A DNA stretch of 35,254 nt from Microcystis aeruginosa LEGE 91341 (GCF_015206885.1 NZ_JADEXY010000029.1:1-35254), one strand, 5' to 3'; shown: positions 23,038 to 33,477, counted from the first letter of the stretch. Notes: generated from the sequence alone by a model not told the origin. Numbers and translations are program-made.

Positions 23038-25208
23038 GACTCATCGGCAGTGGCGGAGGAACGACGGCGACGACGACGCAGCACCGCAGTTTCAGCCTCT
23101 ACTTGTGGCTCCTCTGTCACCTCGGCGCTCACTGGGGTTTCTAAAGGAATGACTTCGCCGAGAAAAACTGGAGTTTCGGGCGCAATCGGTTCGGGCGTAA
23201 AAGTCACTGGCGCACTAGCTTCTTGGTCGATTTCCTGACTAACTTCGCTAGTGGTGGAACGACGACGACGGCGCACTAAGGGACGATTGTCGGTTTCCTC
23301 GCCAGTTTCCGTCACCTCTATCGGGGCGGCGGCGGCTGTGTCCTCGACTTCTAGGGTGGGAGTCAAGGATATTTCAGGAGTGGCAGCAGGCGTTTCTGGG
23401 TTTTCCGCTTCTCTTTCCCCTGCCAGTTTCACGGAAACAATCACCGATTTCGGGTCTTTAAACTCCTTATCCACCAGAATCAGGGGAGAAATGCCCATTA
23501 AAGAATAAACTTCCTGTTCTACGGGGGTCATTTCCACGGAAACCCGCTCCCGTTCGGTGACGGGAATATTTTTGGCGGTGCTGGCATCTTCTCCCCGCTT
23601 CGAGAGACGGGCGGGGCGTTCTCGTTTTTCCTCAAGGCGTTGGGGTTCTGATTCCGGCTCGATTTCGTTGTTAACACCGTTAGTAGCGGCTTTTTCGCTC
23701 CGTTCCTCTTTTAGTAACAGTTCCGAGGGACGACGACGACGGCGACGACGAGAATTATTAACCTGTTCTTGATAGTTGGGATGGAAGGAAAGATCTATAT
23801 CTTGGGCGTTTTCTTCGGCCTCAAATTCGGAGAAAACTTCTAGATAGGGTTCGGCCGCCGCAACGCTAGGAGCGCTCTTATCTGGTAGAACTTTTGTATT
23901 AATCGGCGCAACGACAAGGGTTTCTTTTTCCGCGCGGCTAAGGGTGGGGGTTTCTAGGGCGATGGCGTTGCCTTCTCCGGGTAGATGGGCTAAATGGCCC
24001 AGTCCGCCGCAATGGTCACAGGTTTTGCCGAATAATTCATAAATGTTTTTCCCCTGACGCTTACGAGTTAATTCCACTAACCCCAATTCCGATAATTGGG
24101 CAATCTGGGGCCGGGCCTTATCGCTTTTCAGGGACTTATTAAACAATTCCAACAGTTTCAACTGGTCGCGACGGGAATCCATATCGATGAAGTCCACCAC
24201 CACCACACCGCCGATATTTCTCAAGCGCAGTTGTCGAGCGATTTCTGTGGCGGCCTCGCTATTAGTCCAGAGTACGGTTTCCCGGGCCGTGGCCGAACGG
24301 GTAAAGGAACCGGAGTTAACATCAATTACCGTTAAAGCTTCCGTCGGTTCGATGATAATGTAGCCGCCGGAGGGTAAATCAACCCGGGGTTTCAAGGCCT
24401 CGCGAATGGCGGCGTTAACCCGGAAATAGTCGAGAATTGGCTGGGTTTCCCGATGGGAGTCGATATAAACCCCCTCGAGAGCTTTGCCGCCGCCCCAGTT
24501 CGTCAATTGCTGTTTAACTCGTTTTACCGCCATCGGGTTATCCACAACAATGCGATTGACATCGGCACTGTACATATCCCGCAAAACCCTTTGGATAAAG
24601 TCATCATCCCGGTTCAGCAGGGCCGGGGCCCGGCTGCTGACGGCCATCTGTTGGATGCTCTCCCACTGTTTTTGCAGAAATTCCAAATCCTCGATAATCG
24701 CCTCTTCCGCTTTGCCTTCGGCCTCGGTGCGTACCAGCAAACCCATCCCCGCTGGTTTGACCAAAATCCCTAAAGCTCGTAAACGGGAGCGCTCGTCTTC
24801 ACTGCGGATGCGACGGGAAAGATTCACCCCGCGACCATTGGGCATCAATACCAGATAACGACCAGGGAGAGTGACATTTCCCGTTAGCCGCGGTCCCTTG
24901 TTGCCGGTGGGTTCTTTCATTACCTGTACCAGCACTTTTTGCTGGGGGGCCAGTAATTCCGTGATAGCACCAGCGGTTTTTTTCAGTCTTAAGGGGCCCA
25001 GGTCGGTGACATGGATAAAGCCATTGCGTTCCGCATCGCCAATATTGACGAAGGCTGCATCTATCCCGGGGATGACATTTTCTACTAATCCTAGATAGAT
25101 GTCGGCCACCTGCTGATTACCTGTGGCTACAACTAATTCCTGAATTTGATCTTCCCAAAAAACAGCCGCTATATGGTGTTGTTCGGCTATGATTATTTGT
25201 TTTGGCAT
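23034..25208 (-). CDS. rne: Ribonuclease E/G
   Basis: A 724-residue cyanobacterial-type RNase E. The N-terminal catalytic half has an S1 domain (PGIDAAFVNIGDAERNGFIH, about residues 50-69). The DNase I-like active site has IDVNSGSFTRSATARE and VVVVDFIDMDSRRDQ supplying the metal-binding Asp residues, and the zinc-link CDHCGGLGH follows. The C-terminal 300 residues are low-complexity, acidic and Pro/Thr-rich with three arginine clusters (SRRRRRRRPSE, VRRRRRST and the C-terminal RRRRRRSSATADES). In cyanobacteria an arginine-rich C-terminal nonapeptide binds PNPase, and the terminal cluster here fits. It governs mRNA turnover and 5'-end processing. A long leader precedes it. Confidence 0.95.
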   Translation of the reverse strand: MPKQIIIAEQHHIAAVFWEDQIQELVVATGNQQVADIYLGLVENVIPGIDAAFVNIGDAERNGFIHVTDLGPLRLKKTAGAITELLAPQQKVLVQVMKEPTGNKGPRLTGNVTLPGRYLVLMPNGRGVNLSRRIRSEDERSRLRALGILVKPAGMGLLVRTEAEGKAEEAIIEDLEFLQKQWESIQQMAVSSRAPALLNRDDDFIQRVLRDMYSADVNRIVVDNPMAVKRVKQQLTNWGGGKALEGVYIDSHRETQPILDYFRVNAAIREALKPRVDLPSGGYIIIEPTEALTVIDVNSGSFTRSATARETVLWTNSEAATEIARQLRLRNIGGVVVVDFIDMDSRRDQLKLLELFNKSLKSDKARPQIAQLSELGLVELTRKRQGKNIYELFGKTCDHCGGLGHLAHLPGEGNAIALETPTLSRAEKETLVVAPINTKVLPDKSAPSVAAAEPYLEVFSEFEAEENAQDIDLSFHPNYQEQVNNSRRRRRRRPSELLLKEERSEKAATNGVNNEIEPESEPQRLEEKRERPARLSKRGEDASTAKNIPVTERERVSVEMTPVEQEVYSLMGISPLILVDKEFKDPKSVIVSVKLAGEREAENPETPAATPEISLTPTLEVEDTAAAAPIEVTETGEETDNRPLVRRRRRSTTSEVSQEIDQEASAPVTFTPEPIAPETPVFLGEVIPLETPVSAEVTEEPQVEAETAVLRRRRRRSSATADES

Positions 25209-25691
25209 TCAATTTCCTCAATCTTTCGGTTTCAAAAGCGACGGACCATGGGCTATTTGTCTATGCTTTGAGGCTACTTCTGGAAATCTGGTCTTGTTAA
25301 GAAAGTTCTAAGAAGATGAGTCCGCATCGTTAAAGCCTCATCTTGATATTCATCTGCCCCCCAGACGTGGGAACTGAGTCTTGGTTTCAGTTTTTAAGTC
25401 TGTTTGGCAAGTGCCGGCTTGACCCACAATTAGACAAGCACAGCCAAGAGACGAGATTTTCAATTAATCCCTGAGTCTTGCTCGATAACAGCATTTTTTA
25501 TCCGTTTCCGCCGGTTCTGTCTATCAGAATCTAGGAAAAAAGGAGTTTTTGAGTTACTCCCCTCGGCAACAGGTTTCTGTGGATGGGAAAAATAGCGCAC
25601 TTTTCGATTTTCCAAAAACCACGATTCTTTTAAGAAATGCTTTAATCGAGTCTTATAGACGACTATAACTCACCGGGTCACTCTCTGACAA
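25209..25691 (-). promoter_or_regulatory. Probable rne promoter and long 5' leader
   Basis: On the minus strand TTGTCA (25691-25686), an 18-nt spacer and TATAGT (25667-25662) make a plausible sigma-70-type promoter. It would start transcription near 25655 and leave a leader of about 450 nt before the rne ATG. The leader contains an 8-bp hairpin (AAGATGAG 25313-25320 / CTCATCTT 25337-25344) and no ORF. Long rne leaders used for autoregulation are known in bacteria, so this is a likely control region. The rest of the gap to 25924 holds nothing further that I can name. Confidence 0.4.
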
Positions 25692-25924
25692 GACGATGAT
25701 CCCCTGACCAAGATAAATTTTTCGGAGCAAGAAAGGAGTCAGTGGCTCAAATTCAGCAGTCAGGAGTAATGAGAGGCAATAAAATAGACCTAAAAAGCTA
25801 TCTCTCCGACTTTTTGGGGTAAAATTACCTTTTTATCCCCTTTTGGCTTTCTCAAGAATTAATTAATCCGCCAGTACCGCTAGGATTATCGACGAGATGA
25901 CCGGATTGACGGTTTCCTTAATCC

Positions 25925-27436
25925 CTATAATTCCCGTTCGGGCAGGGCGATAACGTTCAAAATTCCCTGTAAATCTGCCTCTGACTCGATTTCTAGTAAT
26001 TCTTGCAGGTAGGGACGATAACGATAGAGTCGATAACCTTTCCCCTTTAACCATCGGGCCGCGGCTAAATTACTGCCTTGATTACCGGCAATATTTTCGT
26101 AGAGAATAATCGGGGCAAAACGCTCAAGTAAAAGTTGACTACCTTCTAAAACCGGTACTTCGTGGCCTTCCGCGTCAATTTTGAGTAAATCCACCCTTTC
26201 TAACTGATAGGTATCAATTAAACTATCGAGGGTAAAACAGGGGACAAGTTCGTAATTGTCTGACTTTAATTGGGCTGCATCAGTAACGACTTCATTTAAT
26301 TCACTAGCTTGCTCAAGAGATAAATAAACATTTCCCCCTTGATGACTGGCCGCTCCTCCACAGGGATAAACCCAAGAAAATTGATTAACCCGACAGGTTT
26401 CTTCTAGTAACTGGATACATTGGGAAAAAGGTTCAATAGCGATAACTTTTCCCGTCTTACCGACTCGATGAGCAGCACTAAAAGTATAAACTCCCGCATT
26501 TGCTCCCACATCAATAACCGTCATTCCTTCCTTAATACTATGTCGCCAAAATTCCATTTCTGCTTCAAACCAATCCCCTTGGGCGAGTAAAACTCCCGTG
26601 ACAAAACTGCGAAAACTTGCTTCTACAGCTAGGGTAATATTCCGATCAAAATTTAGATAGGTAAAGGGCTGATTTATATCTAAATTTGTCCAACTTTTCC
26701 CCGTTACTTTCGCCGTTTCTAACCAAAAATTGGCTAATTGTTGTTGTCCTAATCCCCGATAGGCTAAATAAAGAGCTTGCAAATTGTCAGCATCTTCCGG
26801 ATCGAGATTAACGGCGCGATGGAGATGAAATAAACCTTCTAGCTGTTGATTAATTAATTTGGCGATACCTAATTGACGATTGAGATGACAGGAATTGGGG
26901 TTAACATGATTAGCTAATTCTAAAAATCTTATCCCATTTTGATTATAAAAAGCCAAGGATGACCGATATAATATTTCTGTAGATAAGAACAAGGTCTGCT
27001 CGCTATAATTAGCAGTCTCCAATAAATCCCTTAATAATTCCTGTCGGTTATGGGCAGGAAAATAATAAATTAACCCCAGGGGATAATTAGCATTTACCGA
27101 TGATAGCACTTGGACTAAAGCATTAAAAGCATTTTGTGCCGCTAAATCTCGATCGCCCACTAGATAATAAACTAAAGCTAAATGGGCAGTAGCAAGGGGA
27201 TAAACCGCCATTTCTAGGACTCTTTGCAGAGATTGAAAAGCCATCTCCACATACATCGATCGCATTGGGGAATTTTCCGCTTCAATTAAAGCCATCACCG
27301 CACAGTTATGAAAATCTAAAGCAGTTTCTGGTTCATCCCAATTAGTAGATAGATTTTCGGCGATTAAAAACTCTCCATCCATTGCCGGATTAATTGACTG
27401 GAGATACTGACGATAAAGCGCTAAATAATTACTCAT
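25925..27436 (-). CDS. TPR-like domain plus FkbM-family methyltransferase
   Basis: A 503-residue two-part protein. The first 280 or so residues are helical repeats of TPR type (for example YPLATAHLALVYYLVGDRDL and LDPEDADNLQALYLAYRGLG). From about residue 300 there is a Class I SAM-dependent methyltransferase: motif I VIDVGANAGVYTFSA, motif II VIAIEPF, and the FkbM hallmark LLKIDAEGHEVPVLEG (about 412-427). FkbM enzymes O-methylate sugars or polyketides, often in glycan clusters. The TPR part may dock on a partner or glycan. Its start overlaps the end of the upstream DUF2232 gene by 8 nt, so the two are coupled. Confidence 0.87.
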   Translation of the reverse strand: MSNYLALYRQYLQSINPAMDGEFLIAENLSTNWDEPETALDFHNCAVMALIEAENSPMRSMYVEMAFQSLQRVLEMAVYPLATAHLALVYYLVGDRDLAAQNAFNALVQVLSSVNANYPLGLIYYFPAHNRQELLRDLLETANYSEQTLFLSTEILYRSSLAFYNQNGIRFLELANHVNPNSCHLNRQLGIAKLINQQLEGLFHLHRAVNLDPEDADNLQALYLAYRGLGQQQLANFWLETAKVTGKSWTNLDINQPFTYLNFDRNITLAVEASFRSFVTGVLLAQGDWFEAEMEFWRHSIKEGMTVIDVGANAGVYTFSAAHRVGKTGKVIAIEPFSQCIQLLEETCRVNQFSWVYPCGGAASHQGGNVYLSLEQASELNEVVTDAAQLKSDNYELVPCFTLDSLIDTYQLERVDLLKIDAEGHEVPVLEGSQLLLERFAPIILYENIAGNQGSNLAAARWLKGKGYRLYRYRPYLQELLEIESEADLQGILNVIALPEREL

Positions 27437-28184
27437 AATCTAGTATGACCTGTACCCATTTGGGCGGACGAGGAATCGGATTACCGAGGCGATCAAGAAC
27501 TAATAACGCCACTAAATGCACGGCAAATAAGTATAATAAACTATTGACAAATATGCCTACAACTGCCACCGATTGCACTTGCAGCAGCGTCGGTTTAGCG
27601 AGAATCCCTAACTGGGTGAAAATCCAATCAATAAAATTAGTCGCTTGGGTAATCACATATAACCAGAGATTTTCGCCTAAAAGAATTGAAAACAGCCAAA
27701 AACGAAAGAATAAACCAAAAGCACCCAACAGTCCCCCAGTCAAGATGGAAAATTCCCAGCGCGCACCCCGGCGCCAGCATAGCCCCAATTGTACCCCCAT
27801 CAGGCCGTGGGGAATCAAAAAGACAATACTGCGAGTCGGTCCCATTAACACCGACAAAAGTAAACTAGAAACTAATGCTGTCATCCAAGCACAACGAGCG
27901 CCCCAACGTAAATAGGCTAAAGCGATAGGAATCGGGAAGAAAACCCTTAATAACGGTCCGAGGGGAAAATAATAATCAATTAACCAGATTAAACTGGTAG
28001 CACTGGCCAAAAAAGCCGTTTCCACCGTGATCAGGGTAGCGATAGACTTAAGGGGAGATGGTTGGATAGGTTTAGCAGTGGGTTTATCTAGAGGTTGTCC
28101 CTCTTCCCCCAGATCTACCCAATTGGTTTCATCTATTGTCTCTTCTGAGGATTGAGCGGGAGCATTAGCGTTAGAATCGTTCAT
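27429..28184 (-). CDS. DUF2232 membrane protein
   Basis: In this 251-residue protein the first 45 residues are acidic, Pro/Gln-rich and probably cytoplasmic. About six hydrophobic segments follow, with the DUF2232/S-component-like features PLGPLLRVFFPIPIALAYLR and the positively charged loop LCWRRGARWE. DUF2232 resembles substrate-capture (ECF S-type) membrane proteins, but function is unknown. It ends inside the TPR-FkbM gene (8-nt overlap). The coupling suggests shared expression rather than an obvious common pathway. Confidence 0.82.
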   Translation of the reverse strand: MNDSNANAPAQSSEETIDETNWVDLGEEGQPLDKPTAKPIQPSPLKSIATLITVETAFLASATSLIWLIDYYFPLGPLLRVFFPIPIALAYLRWGARCAWMTALVSSLLLSVLMGPTRSIVFLIPHGLMGVQLGLCWRRGARWEFSILTGGLLGAFGLFFRFWLFSILLGENLWLYVITQATNFIDWIFTQLGILAKPTLLQVQSVAVVGIFVNSLLYLFAVHLVALLVLDRLGNPIPRPPKWVQVILDYE

Positions 28185-28271
28185 TCTATCAGTTATCCGG
28201 TGGTCGGTACGGGTTGGCCGGCTATCCTTAGCTTAGACTTGCGACTCCCAGTCAGGCAAGAGGCAAAAAAT

Positions 28272-28660
28272 AAGTAGGTAGGTGTTAAAAATTAATTGTC
28301 AACCCCCCTGATTAAGGGGATCGAACCTAAAATCTATCTTTAATTTAATTAGGGCTTGCTGAATAAATGTGAAATGTAGGCAAGGTAAGGGTTTTGTGGT
28401 TTTTCTCGCGAAACAGGTGCAAGATTTTGAAAGAATCGTGCTTCAAAACCTTGCGTCTTCATCAGATTTTCTATCCGAATGCTTCGCCCGTACTTTTTGC
28501 CGCAAACCCTAATTATAACCAGCTACTTAGTTCCGCCATAGAACTCCCTTGAGCCATCTAGCACAATTTTCTCTTTTTGTCAAATTTTATGTTAAGAAAG
28601 ATGTAACTAATGGATAGCTTAATAAGGAGGAATCTGATAATTTTTAACACCTACCCACTT
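28272..28660. repeat. Interrupted palindromic repeat with AAGTRGGTAGGTGTTAAAAA ends
   Basis: The left end, AAGTAGGTAGGTGTTAAAAA at 28272, and the right end, read on the minus strand from 28660 as AAGTGGGTAGGTGTTAAAAA, are inverted copies with one mismatch. The left and middle parts match the repeat at 12347-12498 (GGGGATCGAACCTAAAATC and the ATAACCAGCTACTT end). A 160-bp element is inserted at 28351-28510. Together these fill most of the 28185-28712 spacer; two GGCAAGA-type heptamers precede it near 28255. Confidence 0.75.
28351..28510. mobile_element. MITE-like element, 160 bp, with 4-bp AATT target duplication
   Basis: It begins AGGGCTTGCTGAATAAA and ends CGCAAACCCT, an imperfect inverted repeat shared with the 2687-2964 element. 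AATT lies at both flanks (28347-28350 and 28511-28514). Deleting the element and one AATT gives TAATTTAATTATAACC and the adjoining AGCTACTTA, exactly the sequence of the uninterrupted relative at 12473-12499. It is too short to encode a transposase, so it must have been moved in trans. Confidence 0.85.
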
Positions 28661-28712
28661 AGCTATCTAGGGACTATTCCTGATAAGATTTAATTTTATA
28701 CTCCCATCTCCC

Positions 28713-29552
28713 ATGGCGTTAATTCAATGGTATCCCGGTCATATTGCCAAAGCGGAAAGAAAACTCAAGGAACATCTTAAACTCGTGGATGTGGTTCTAG
28801 AAGTGCGCGATGCTCGCATTCCCTTAGCTTCCCATCATCCCCAGGTGGACGATTGGATTGGCAATAAACCGCGCTTATTAATCTTAAATCGTCTCGATAT
28901 GATTCCCGAATCTGCCCAGCAACAATGGGTAACATGGTTTAAAAGTCAAGGAGAAACCGTCTATTTTACTAACGCTAAACAGGGAGAAAGAGTTAAAGCA
29001 ATTATCAAAGCGGCGGAAAAAATTGGCGATGAAATTAACCAAAAACGTCAACTGAGAGGAATGTTACCGCGTCCAGTGCGGGCCGTGGTGATCGGGTTTC
29101 CCAATGTGGGCAAATCTGCCCTGATTAACCGTTTATTAGGGCGAAAAGTCGTCGCCAGCGCCCGCAGGGCCGGAGTAACGCGACAGTTACAATGGGTGCG
29201 AATTTCCGAAACCTTAGAATTATTAGACGCGCCGGGGGTGATTCCTTCCCGTTTAGAAAATCAAAAGGATGCGGTGAAATTAGCTATCTGTGAGGATATT
29301 GGGGATGCTGGTTATGATAACCAAAGGATAGCGGCGGCTTTTGTCGATTTATTAAGAGAATTACAGTATGAAGGACTTTTACAATCTCGTTACGGGTTGA
29401 ATACCCTAGATATAACCGGGGAGGATTTTATCGAAAAATTGGCCAATCTCAAATATCAAGAAGATAAAGAAAGGGCAGCCATGCAGTTACTCAATGATTT
29501 TCGCAAGGGAATAATCGGGGCTATCCCCTTAGAATTGCCCCCTTCCTCTTGA
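28713..29552 (+). CDS. ylqF: Ribosome biogenesis GTPase RbgA/YlqF
   Basis: A 279-residue circularly permuted GTPase. The nucleotide-binding motifs come in the permuted order G4 NRLD (59-62), G1 GFPNVGKS (128-135), then G3 DAPG (172-175). The N-terminus IQWYPGHIAKAERKLKEHL is the RbgA/MTG1 signature. It acts late in assembly of the 50S ribosomal subunit in bacteria studied so far (Bacillus RbgA). The C-terminal ANTAR-like helical region is present, so the gene looks complete. It is the first gene after the repeat-filled spacer and stands alone, 161 bp before gltD. Confidence 0.93.
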   Translation: MALIQWYPGHIAKAERKLKEHLKLVDVVLEVRDARIPLASHHPQVDDWIGNKPRLLILNRLDMIPESAQQQWVTWFKSQGETVYFTNAKQGERVKAIIKAAEKIGDEINQKRQLRGMLPRPVRAVVIGFPNVGKSALINRLLGRKVVASARRAGVTRQLQWVRISETLELLDAPGVIPSRLENQKDAVKLAICEDIGDAGYDNQRIAAAFVDLLRELQYEGLLQSRYGLNTLDITGEDFIEKLANLKYQEDKERAAMQLLNDFRKGIIGAIPLELPPSS

Positions 29553-29713
29553 AATCGCCTGTTTTTAACTCAATAGTTAATTACCCAATTTGTCAAAATT
29601 ACCGCCTGTTAGTCCACTGAGCTGCCGATAAGATTAAAGAAATCGGTAAAGTTGCGAGGATCGATCGAACTCTGAAGGAAGATAGGGAATAAACGACAGA
29701 GATAACAAAGACT

Positions 29714-31198
29714 ATGGGCAAACCGACTGGCTTTATCGAATTCCTGCGTGAACTTCCTTCCGAACTTACCCCCCTCGATCGCCTTCACAATTGGGATGAG
29801 TTTCATCTTCCCATGCCAGAAGATAAACTCCGCAATCAGGCTGCCCGTTGTATGGATTGTGGTACACCATTTTGTCACACGGGAACCCTAATTAGTGGCA
29901 TGGCCAGTGGTTGCCCGATTAATAACCTGATTCCCGAATGGAATGATTTAATCTATCGAGGATTGTGGCGAGAAGCCCTTGATCGCCTCCATAAAACCAA
30001 TAATTTCCCCGAATTTACCGGTAGAGTCTGCCCCGCTCCCTGTGAGGGTTCCTGTGTTCTCGGTATTCATAATCCCCCCGTTACGATCAAAAATATTGAA
30101 TGTTCGATTATCGACAAAGGTTGGGAATCCGGGTGGATTACTGCCAATCCCCCCGCAATCCGTACCGGCAAAAAAGTGGCTGTGATCGGTTCCGGACCTG
30201 CTGGATTAGCGGCCGCCGACCAGTTAAATAAAGCCGGTCACTGGGTGACGGTTTACGAACGGGCCGACCGTCCCGGTGGCCTATTGATGTACGGTATCCC
30301 CAACATGAAGTTAGATAAAGAAGAAGTGGTTCTGCGTCGTCTCCAGATGCTGGAACAGGAAGGGGTAAAAATGGTCTGTAACACGGAAGTGGGCAAGGAT
30401 ATCAGCAGCCAAGACCTATTAAACGAATATGATGCCGTGGTTATCTGTACCGGAGCCACCAAACCCCGGGATTTAAACATCGAAGGTCGCCAATTAAAGG
30501 GCATTCACTTCGCCATGGAGTTTCTCACCGCTAATACAAAAGCACTATTAGACGGACAGCCTGGGGAGGATTTTATCTCGGCTGCGGGTAAAGACGTAGT
30601 AATTATCGGCGGTGGTGACACGGGAACCGACTGTGTGGGGACTTCCCTGCGTCATAACTGCCGTAGCGTCACCCAATTAGAAATTATGCCGCAACCGCCC
30701 CGAGAACGGGCTGCCGATAATCCCTGGCCCGAATGGCCGAAAATCTACCGTCTGGACTATGGACAAGAGGAAGCGGCCGCACGTTTTGGCGATGACCCCC
30801 GGGTTTATACCACCACAGCGACTAAATTCGAGGGGGATAGCGAGGGTAACGTCACAGGGATTCACACGGTACGGGTGGAATGGCAACGCAACGAAAAAGG
30901 ACAGTTTATCCCCCAACCAGTGGCAGGAACCGAAAAAGTCATCCCGACGCAATTAGTTCTATTGGCCATGGGATTTTTAGGACCAGAACAGCCTTTACTC
31001 GATGATTTGGGCCTAGAAAAGGATGCCCGCAGCAATATCAAGGCCGAACACGGTCAATTTGCCACTAGCTTACCGAAAGTCTTTGCGGCGGGGGATTGTC
31101 GTCGTGGTCAAAGTTTGGTGGTTTGGGCGATTAATGAAGGTCGCGGGGCCGCCAGAGAATGCGATCGCTTTTTGATGGGGGCGACGGATTTACCTTAA
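29714..31198 (+). CDS. gltD: Glutamate synthase small subunit
   Basis: A 494-residue NADPH-dependent glutamate synthase beta-chain. The N-terminal Fe-S region has [11 protein letters not shown], a CPI motif and CPAPCEGSC (about residues 45-115). It is followed by the FAD-binding [17 protein letters not shown] (about 158-174) and the NADPH-binding [12 protein letters not shown]. It passes electrons to GltB for glutamate formation from glutamine and 2-oxoglutarate. No gltB is in the window; cyanobacteria often keep the two apart. The enzyme is full length, and a hairpin and terminator follow. Confidence 0.93.
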   Translation: MGKPTGFIEFLRELPSELTPLDRLHNWDEFHLPMPEDKLRNQAARCMDCGTPFCHTGTLISGMASGCPINNLIPEWNDLIYRGLWREALDRLHKTNNFPEFTGRVCPAPCEGSCVLGIHNPPVTIKNIECSIIDKGWESGWITANPPAIRTGKKVAVIGSGPAGLAAADQLNKAGHWVTVYERADRPGGLLMYGIPNMKLDKEEVVLRRLQMLEQEGVKMVCNTEVGKDISSQDLLNEYDAVVICTGATKPRDLNIEGRQLKGIHFAMEFLTANTKALLDGQPGEDFISAAGKDVVIIGGGDTGTDCVGTSLRHNCRSVTQLEIMPQPPRERAADNPWPEWPKIYRLDYGQEEAAARFGDDPRVYTTTATKFEGDSEGNVTGIHTVRVEWQRNEKGQFIPQPVAGTEKVIPTQLVLLAMGFLGPEQPLLDDLGLEKDARSNIKAEHGQFATSLPKVFAAGDCRRGQSLVVWAINEGRGAARECDRFLMGATDLP

Positions 31199-31229
31199 AC
31201 CAGTAGTTACCGAAATTTTGGGGTTAAAG

Positions 31230-31250
31230 CCTACCCCTTTTAGGGGTAGG
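31230..31250. other. Perfect 9-bp hairpin after gltD
   Basis: CCTACCCCT, a TTT loop and AGGGGTAGG lie 32 bp after the gltD stop. The T-tract is poor (GCTATTTC), so this may be an mRNA 3'-end stabiliser or a weak terminator. Confidence 0.55.
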
Positions 31251-31341
31251 GCTATTTCAAGGTCGATAGAGAGCTTGTAAAAAAGAGGAATCACCCAATC
31301 ACCCGGTCAACCCTTTGCACGATAGGGTTAGATACTAACAC

Positions 31342-31369
31342 AAAAAAACCCGCTGGCGCGGGCTTTTTT
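31342..31369. terminator. Bidirectional terminator between gltD and tkt
   Basis: AAAAAAA, CCCGC (31349-31353), TGGC, GCGGG (31358-31362) and CTTTTTT. A-run and T-run on either side of the stem make it usable from both strands, serving the convergent gltD and tkt genes. Confidence 0.85.
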
Positions 31370-31388
31370 CACAAAAGCAAAGTTTTAA

Positions 31389-33395
31389 TTAACCTAACAA
31401 CGCTTTTGCCTTCGCTACCACGTTATCCAGGGTAAAACCAAACTTCTCTAGAATCACACCCCCCGGAGCAGAAGCGCCGAAGGTATCAACCCCCAACACA
31501 TCCCCCTCATCGGTGATGTAACGATGCCAACCCATGGTTGAACCCGCTTCCACTGCGAGACGTTTTTTCACTGCTTTCGGCAATACCGATTCTTTGTATT
31601 CTGCCGATTGTTCCTCGAATAGCTCCCAACAGGGCATAGAAACGACGCGAGCTTTAATTCCTGCCTCTTTCAACACCGCAGCCGCTTTATCGCAGAGATA
31701 CAACTCGCCCCCCGTACCAATGAGAATGACATCGGGAGTACCTTCGCAATCGGTGATAGTATAAGCACCTTTAGCCACACCTGCAAGGGAAGTTCCCGCT
31801 AAATTGGGCAGATTTTGACGGGAGAGAGCCAATAAAGTCGGGCGTTTCTTTTCGCTCACCGCTACTTTATACGCACCGGAAGTTTCCGTACCATCTCCCG
31901 GACGCATGACTAACAAGTTAGGAATAGCTCGCAGAGAAGCAACGTGTTCCACGGGTTGGTGAGTTGGTCCATCTTCCCCTAAAGCAATGGAATCGTGAGT
32001 CATTACCCAGATGACGCGGGTTTCTGACAATGCCGATAACCGGATAGAATTCCGCATATAGTCGGTGAAAATCAGGAAAGTCGCCCCGTAGGGAATCAAT
32101 CCCGTGTTATGGAGAGCAATACCGTTACAAATCGCCCCCATCGCGTGTTCCCTTACGCCAAAGTGAACGTTACGCTCCTGATAACTGCCTTTTTGGAAAT
32201 TACCAAAATGCTCTAATTCGGTGTAGTTAGAGTGGGTTAAATCCGCCGAACCACCGATTAAACCGGGTAAAACCCCCGCAAGGGCATTTAAGCAGATTTC
32301 CGAGTGTTTACGACTAGCCAGTGCCTTATCTTCGGGTTTATAAACCGGTAAAGCTTGCTCCCAACCTTCCGGCAGTTGACCGGTGGTTAACTGTTCAAAT
32401 AAAGCCGCTTCTGCGGGATATTTAGCCTGATATTCGTTAAATAACTTATTCCAGTCCGTTTCTGCCGTCGTTCCCTTGTCCACTGCTTGCCGGAAACGAT
32501 TTAACACCTCATCGGGAACCACAAACGGCTCGTATTCCCAACCTAATGCTTTTCGGGTTAACTCGATTTCTGTTGCTCCTAAGGCTGCCCCGTGAACATC
32601 GGCGGTATTAGACTTATTGGGGGAACCATAACCGATGGTGGTAGTGATTTTAATCATCGAGGGTTTATCGGTGACAGCTTTGGCAGCCGCAATCGCATTG
32701 GCAATGGCATCTAAATCGGTGTTACCATTCTCAACGTGCTGAACGTGCCAACCGTAGGCTTCAAAACGCTTGCTCACGTCCTCGGTAAAAGCGATATCGG
32801 TGGAACCATCGATCGAGATATGGTTATCATCGTAGAGAGCGATTAACTTGCCTAAACCCCAGTGACCGGCTAAGGAACAAGCTTCCCCAGAAATCCCCTC
32901 CATATTGCAACCATCACCTAAAATCACATAGGTGTAATGGTCGATAATTTTGGCATCCGGTTTGTTGAAACGGGCTGCTAAATGAGCTTCTGCTAGGGCC
33001 AAACCGACACCATTGGCAATCCCTTGACCCAGAGGACCAGTGGTCACTTCTACCCCTTCCGTGACGAAATTTTCGGGGTGGCCGGGGGTTTTCGATTTCC
33101 ACTGCCGGAATTGTTTAATTTCCTCGAGGGGAACGCTATCGTATCCCGTCAGGTACATCAAAGCGTACTGCAGCATACAACCGTGACCGGCGGAGAGAAC
33201 AAAACGATCACGATTGACCCATTGGGGGTTTTTCGGGTTAAAACGCAGGAATTGATCCCAGAGAACAAAGGCCATGGGAGCGGCTCCCATGGGCAGTCCG
33301 GGGTGTCCAGATTTAGCCTTTTCTACGGCATCCACCGCTAAAAAACGCACCGCATTAATACAAAGTTCTTCGAGGGATTGGGAGGCGACAACCAT
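31389..33395 (-). CDS. tkt: Transketolase
   Basis: A 668-residue thiamine-diphosphate enzyme of the Calvin cycle and pentose-phosphate pathway. Motifs are the N-terminal [16 protein letters not shown], the TPP-binding [13 protein letters not shown] (about residues 154-166), and the pyrimidine domain around [11 protein letters not shown] with its catalytic Glu region [11 protein letters not shown]. Length matches bacterial transketolases. It is the third gene in the leftward acpP-fabF-tkt order, as in Synechocystis. It may share transcription with fabF (82 bp apart), and the terminator at 31342-31369 ends it. Its product also supplies pentose and sedoheptulose phosphates, the starting point for the heptose pathway at 5.2-9 kb. 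Confidence 0.97.
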   Translation of the reverse strand: MVVASQSLEELCINAVRFLAVDAVEKAKSGHPGLPMGAAPMAFVLWDQFLRFNPKNPQWVNRDRFVLSAGHGCMLQYALMYLTGYDSVPLEEIKQFRQWKSKTPGHPENFVTEGVEVTTGPLGQGIANGVGLALAEAHLAARFNKPDAKIIDHYTYVILGDGCNMEGISGEACSLAGHWGLGKLIALYDDNHISIDGSTDIAFTEDVSKRFEAYGWHVQHVENGNTDLDAIANAIAAAKAVTDKPSMIKITTTIGYGSPNKSNTADVHGAALGATEIELTRKALGWEYEPFVVPDEVLNRFRQAVDKGTTAETDWNKLFNEYQAKYPAEAALFEQLTTGQLPEGWEQALPVYKPEDKALASRKHSEICLNALAGVLPGLIGGSADLTHSNYTELEHFGNFQKGSYQERNVHFGVREHAMGAICNGIALHNTGLIPYGATFLIFTDYMRNSIRLSALSETRVIWVMTHDSIALGEDGPTHQPVEHVASLRAIPNLLVMRPGDGTETSGAYKVAVSEKKRPTLLALSRQNLPNLAGTSLAGVAKGAYTITDCEGTPDVILIGTGGELYLCDKAAAVLKEAGIKARVVSMPCWELFEEQSAEYKESVLPKAVKKRLAVEAGSTMGWHRYITDEGDVLGVDTFGASAPGGVILEKFGFTLDNVVAKAKALLG

Positions 33396-33477
33396 AATGT
33401 TTTTTAGAATGAACTACAAAAATAAGACCGGGTTAAAGAGGGAGCCACTCACAGATTACTCTTTCAGGGGCATCGAC

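Noticed and set aside
23050-25098. Several long plus-strand open frames opposite rne (up to 124 codons)
   Set aside because: They are antisense to the arginine- and glycine-rich codons of rne, whose GC bias keeps the other strand open. None has a start signal or a known motif.
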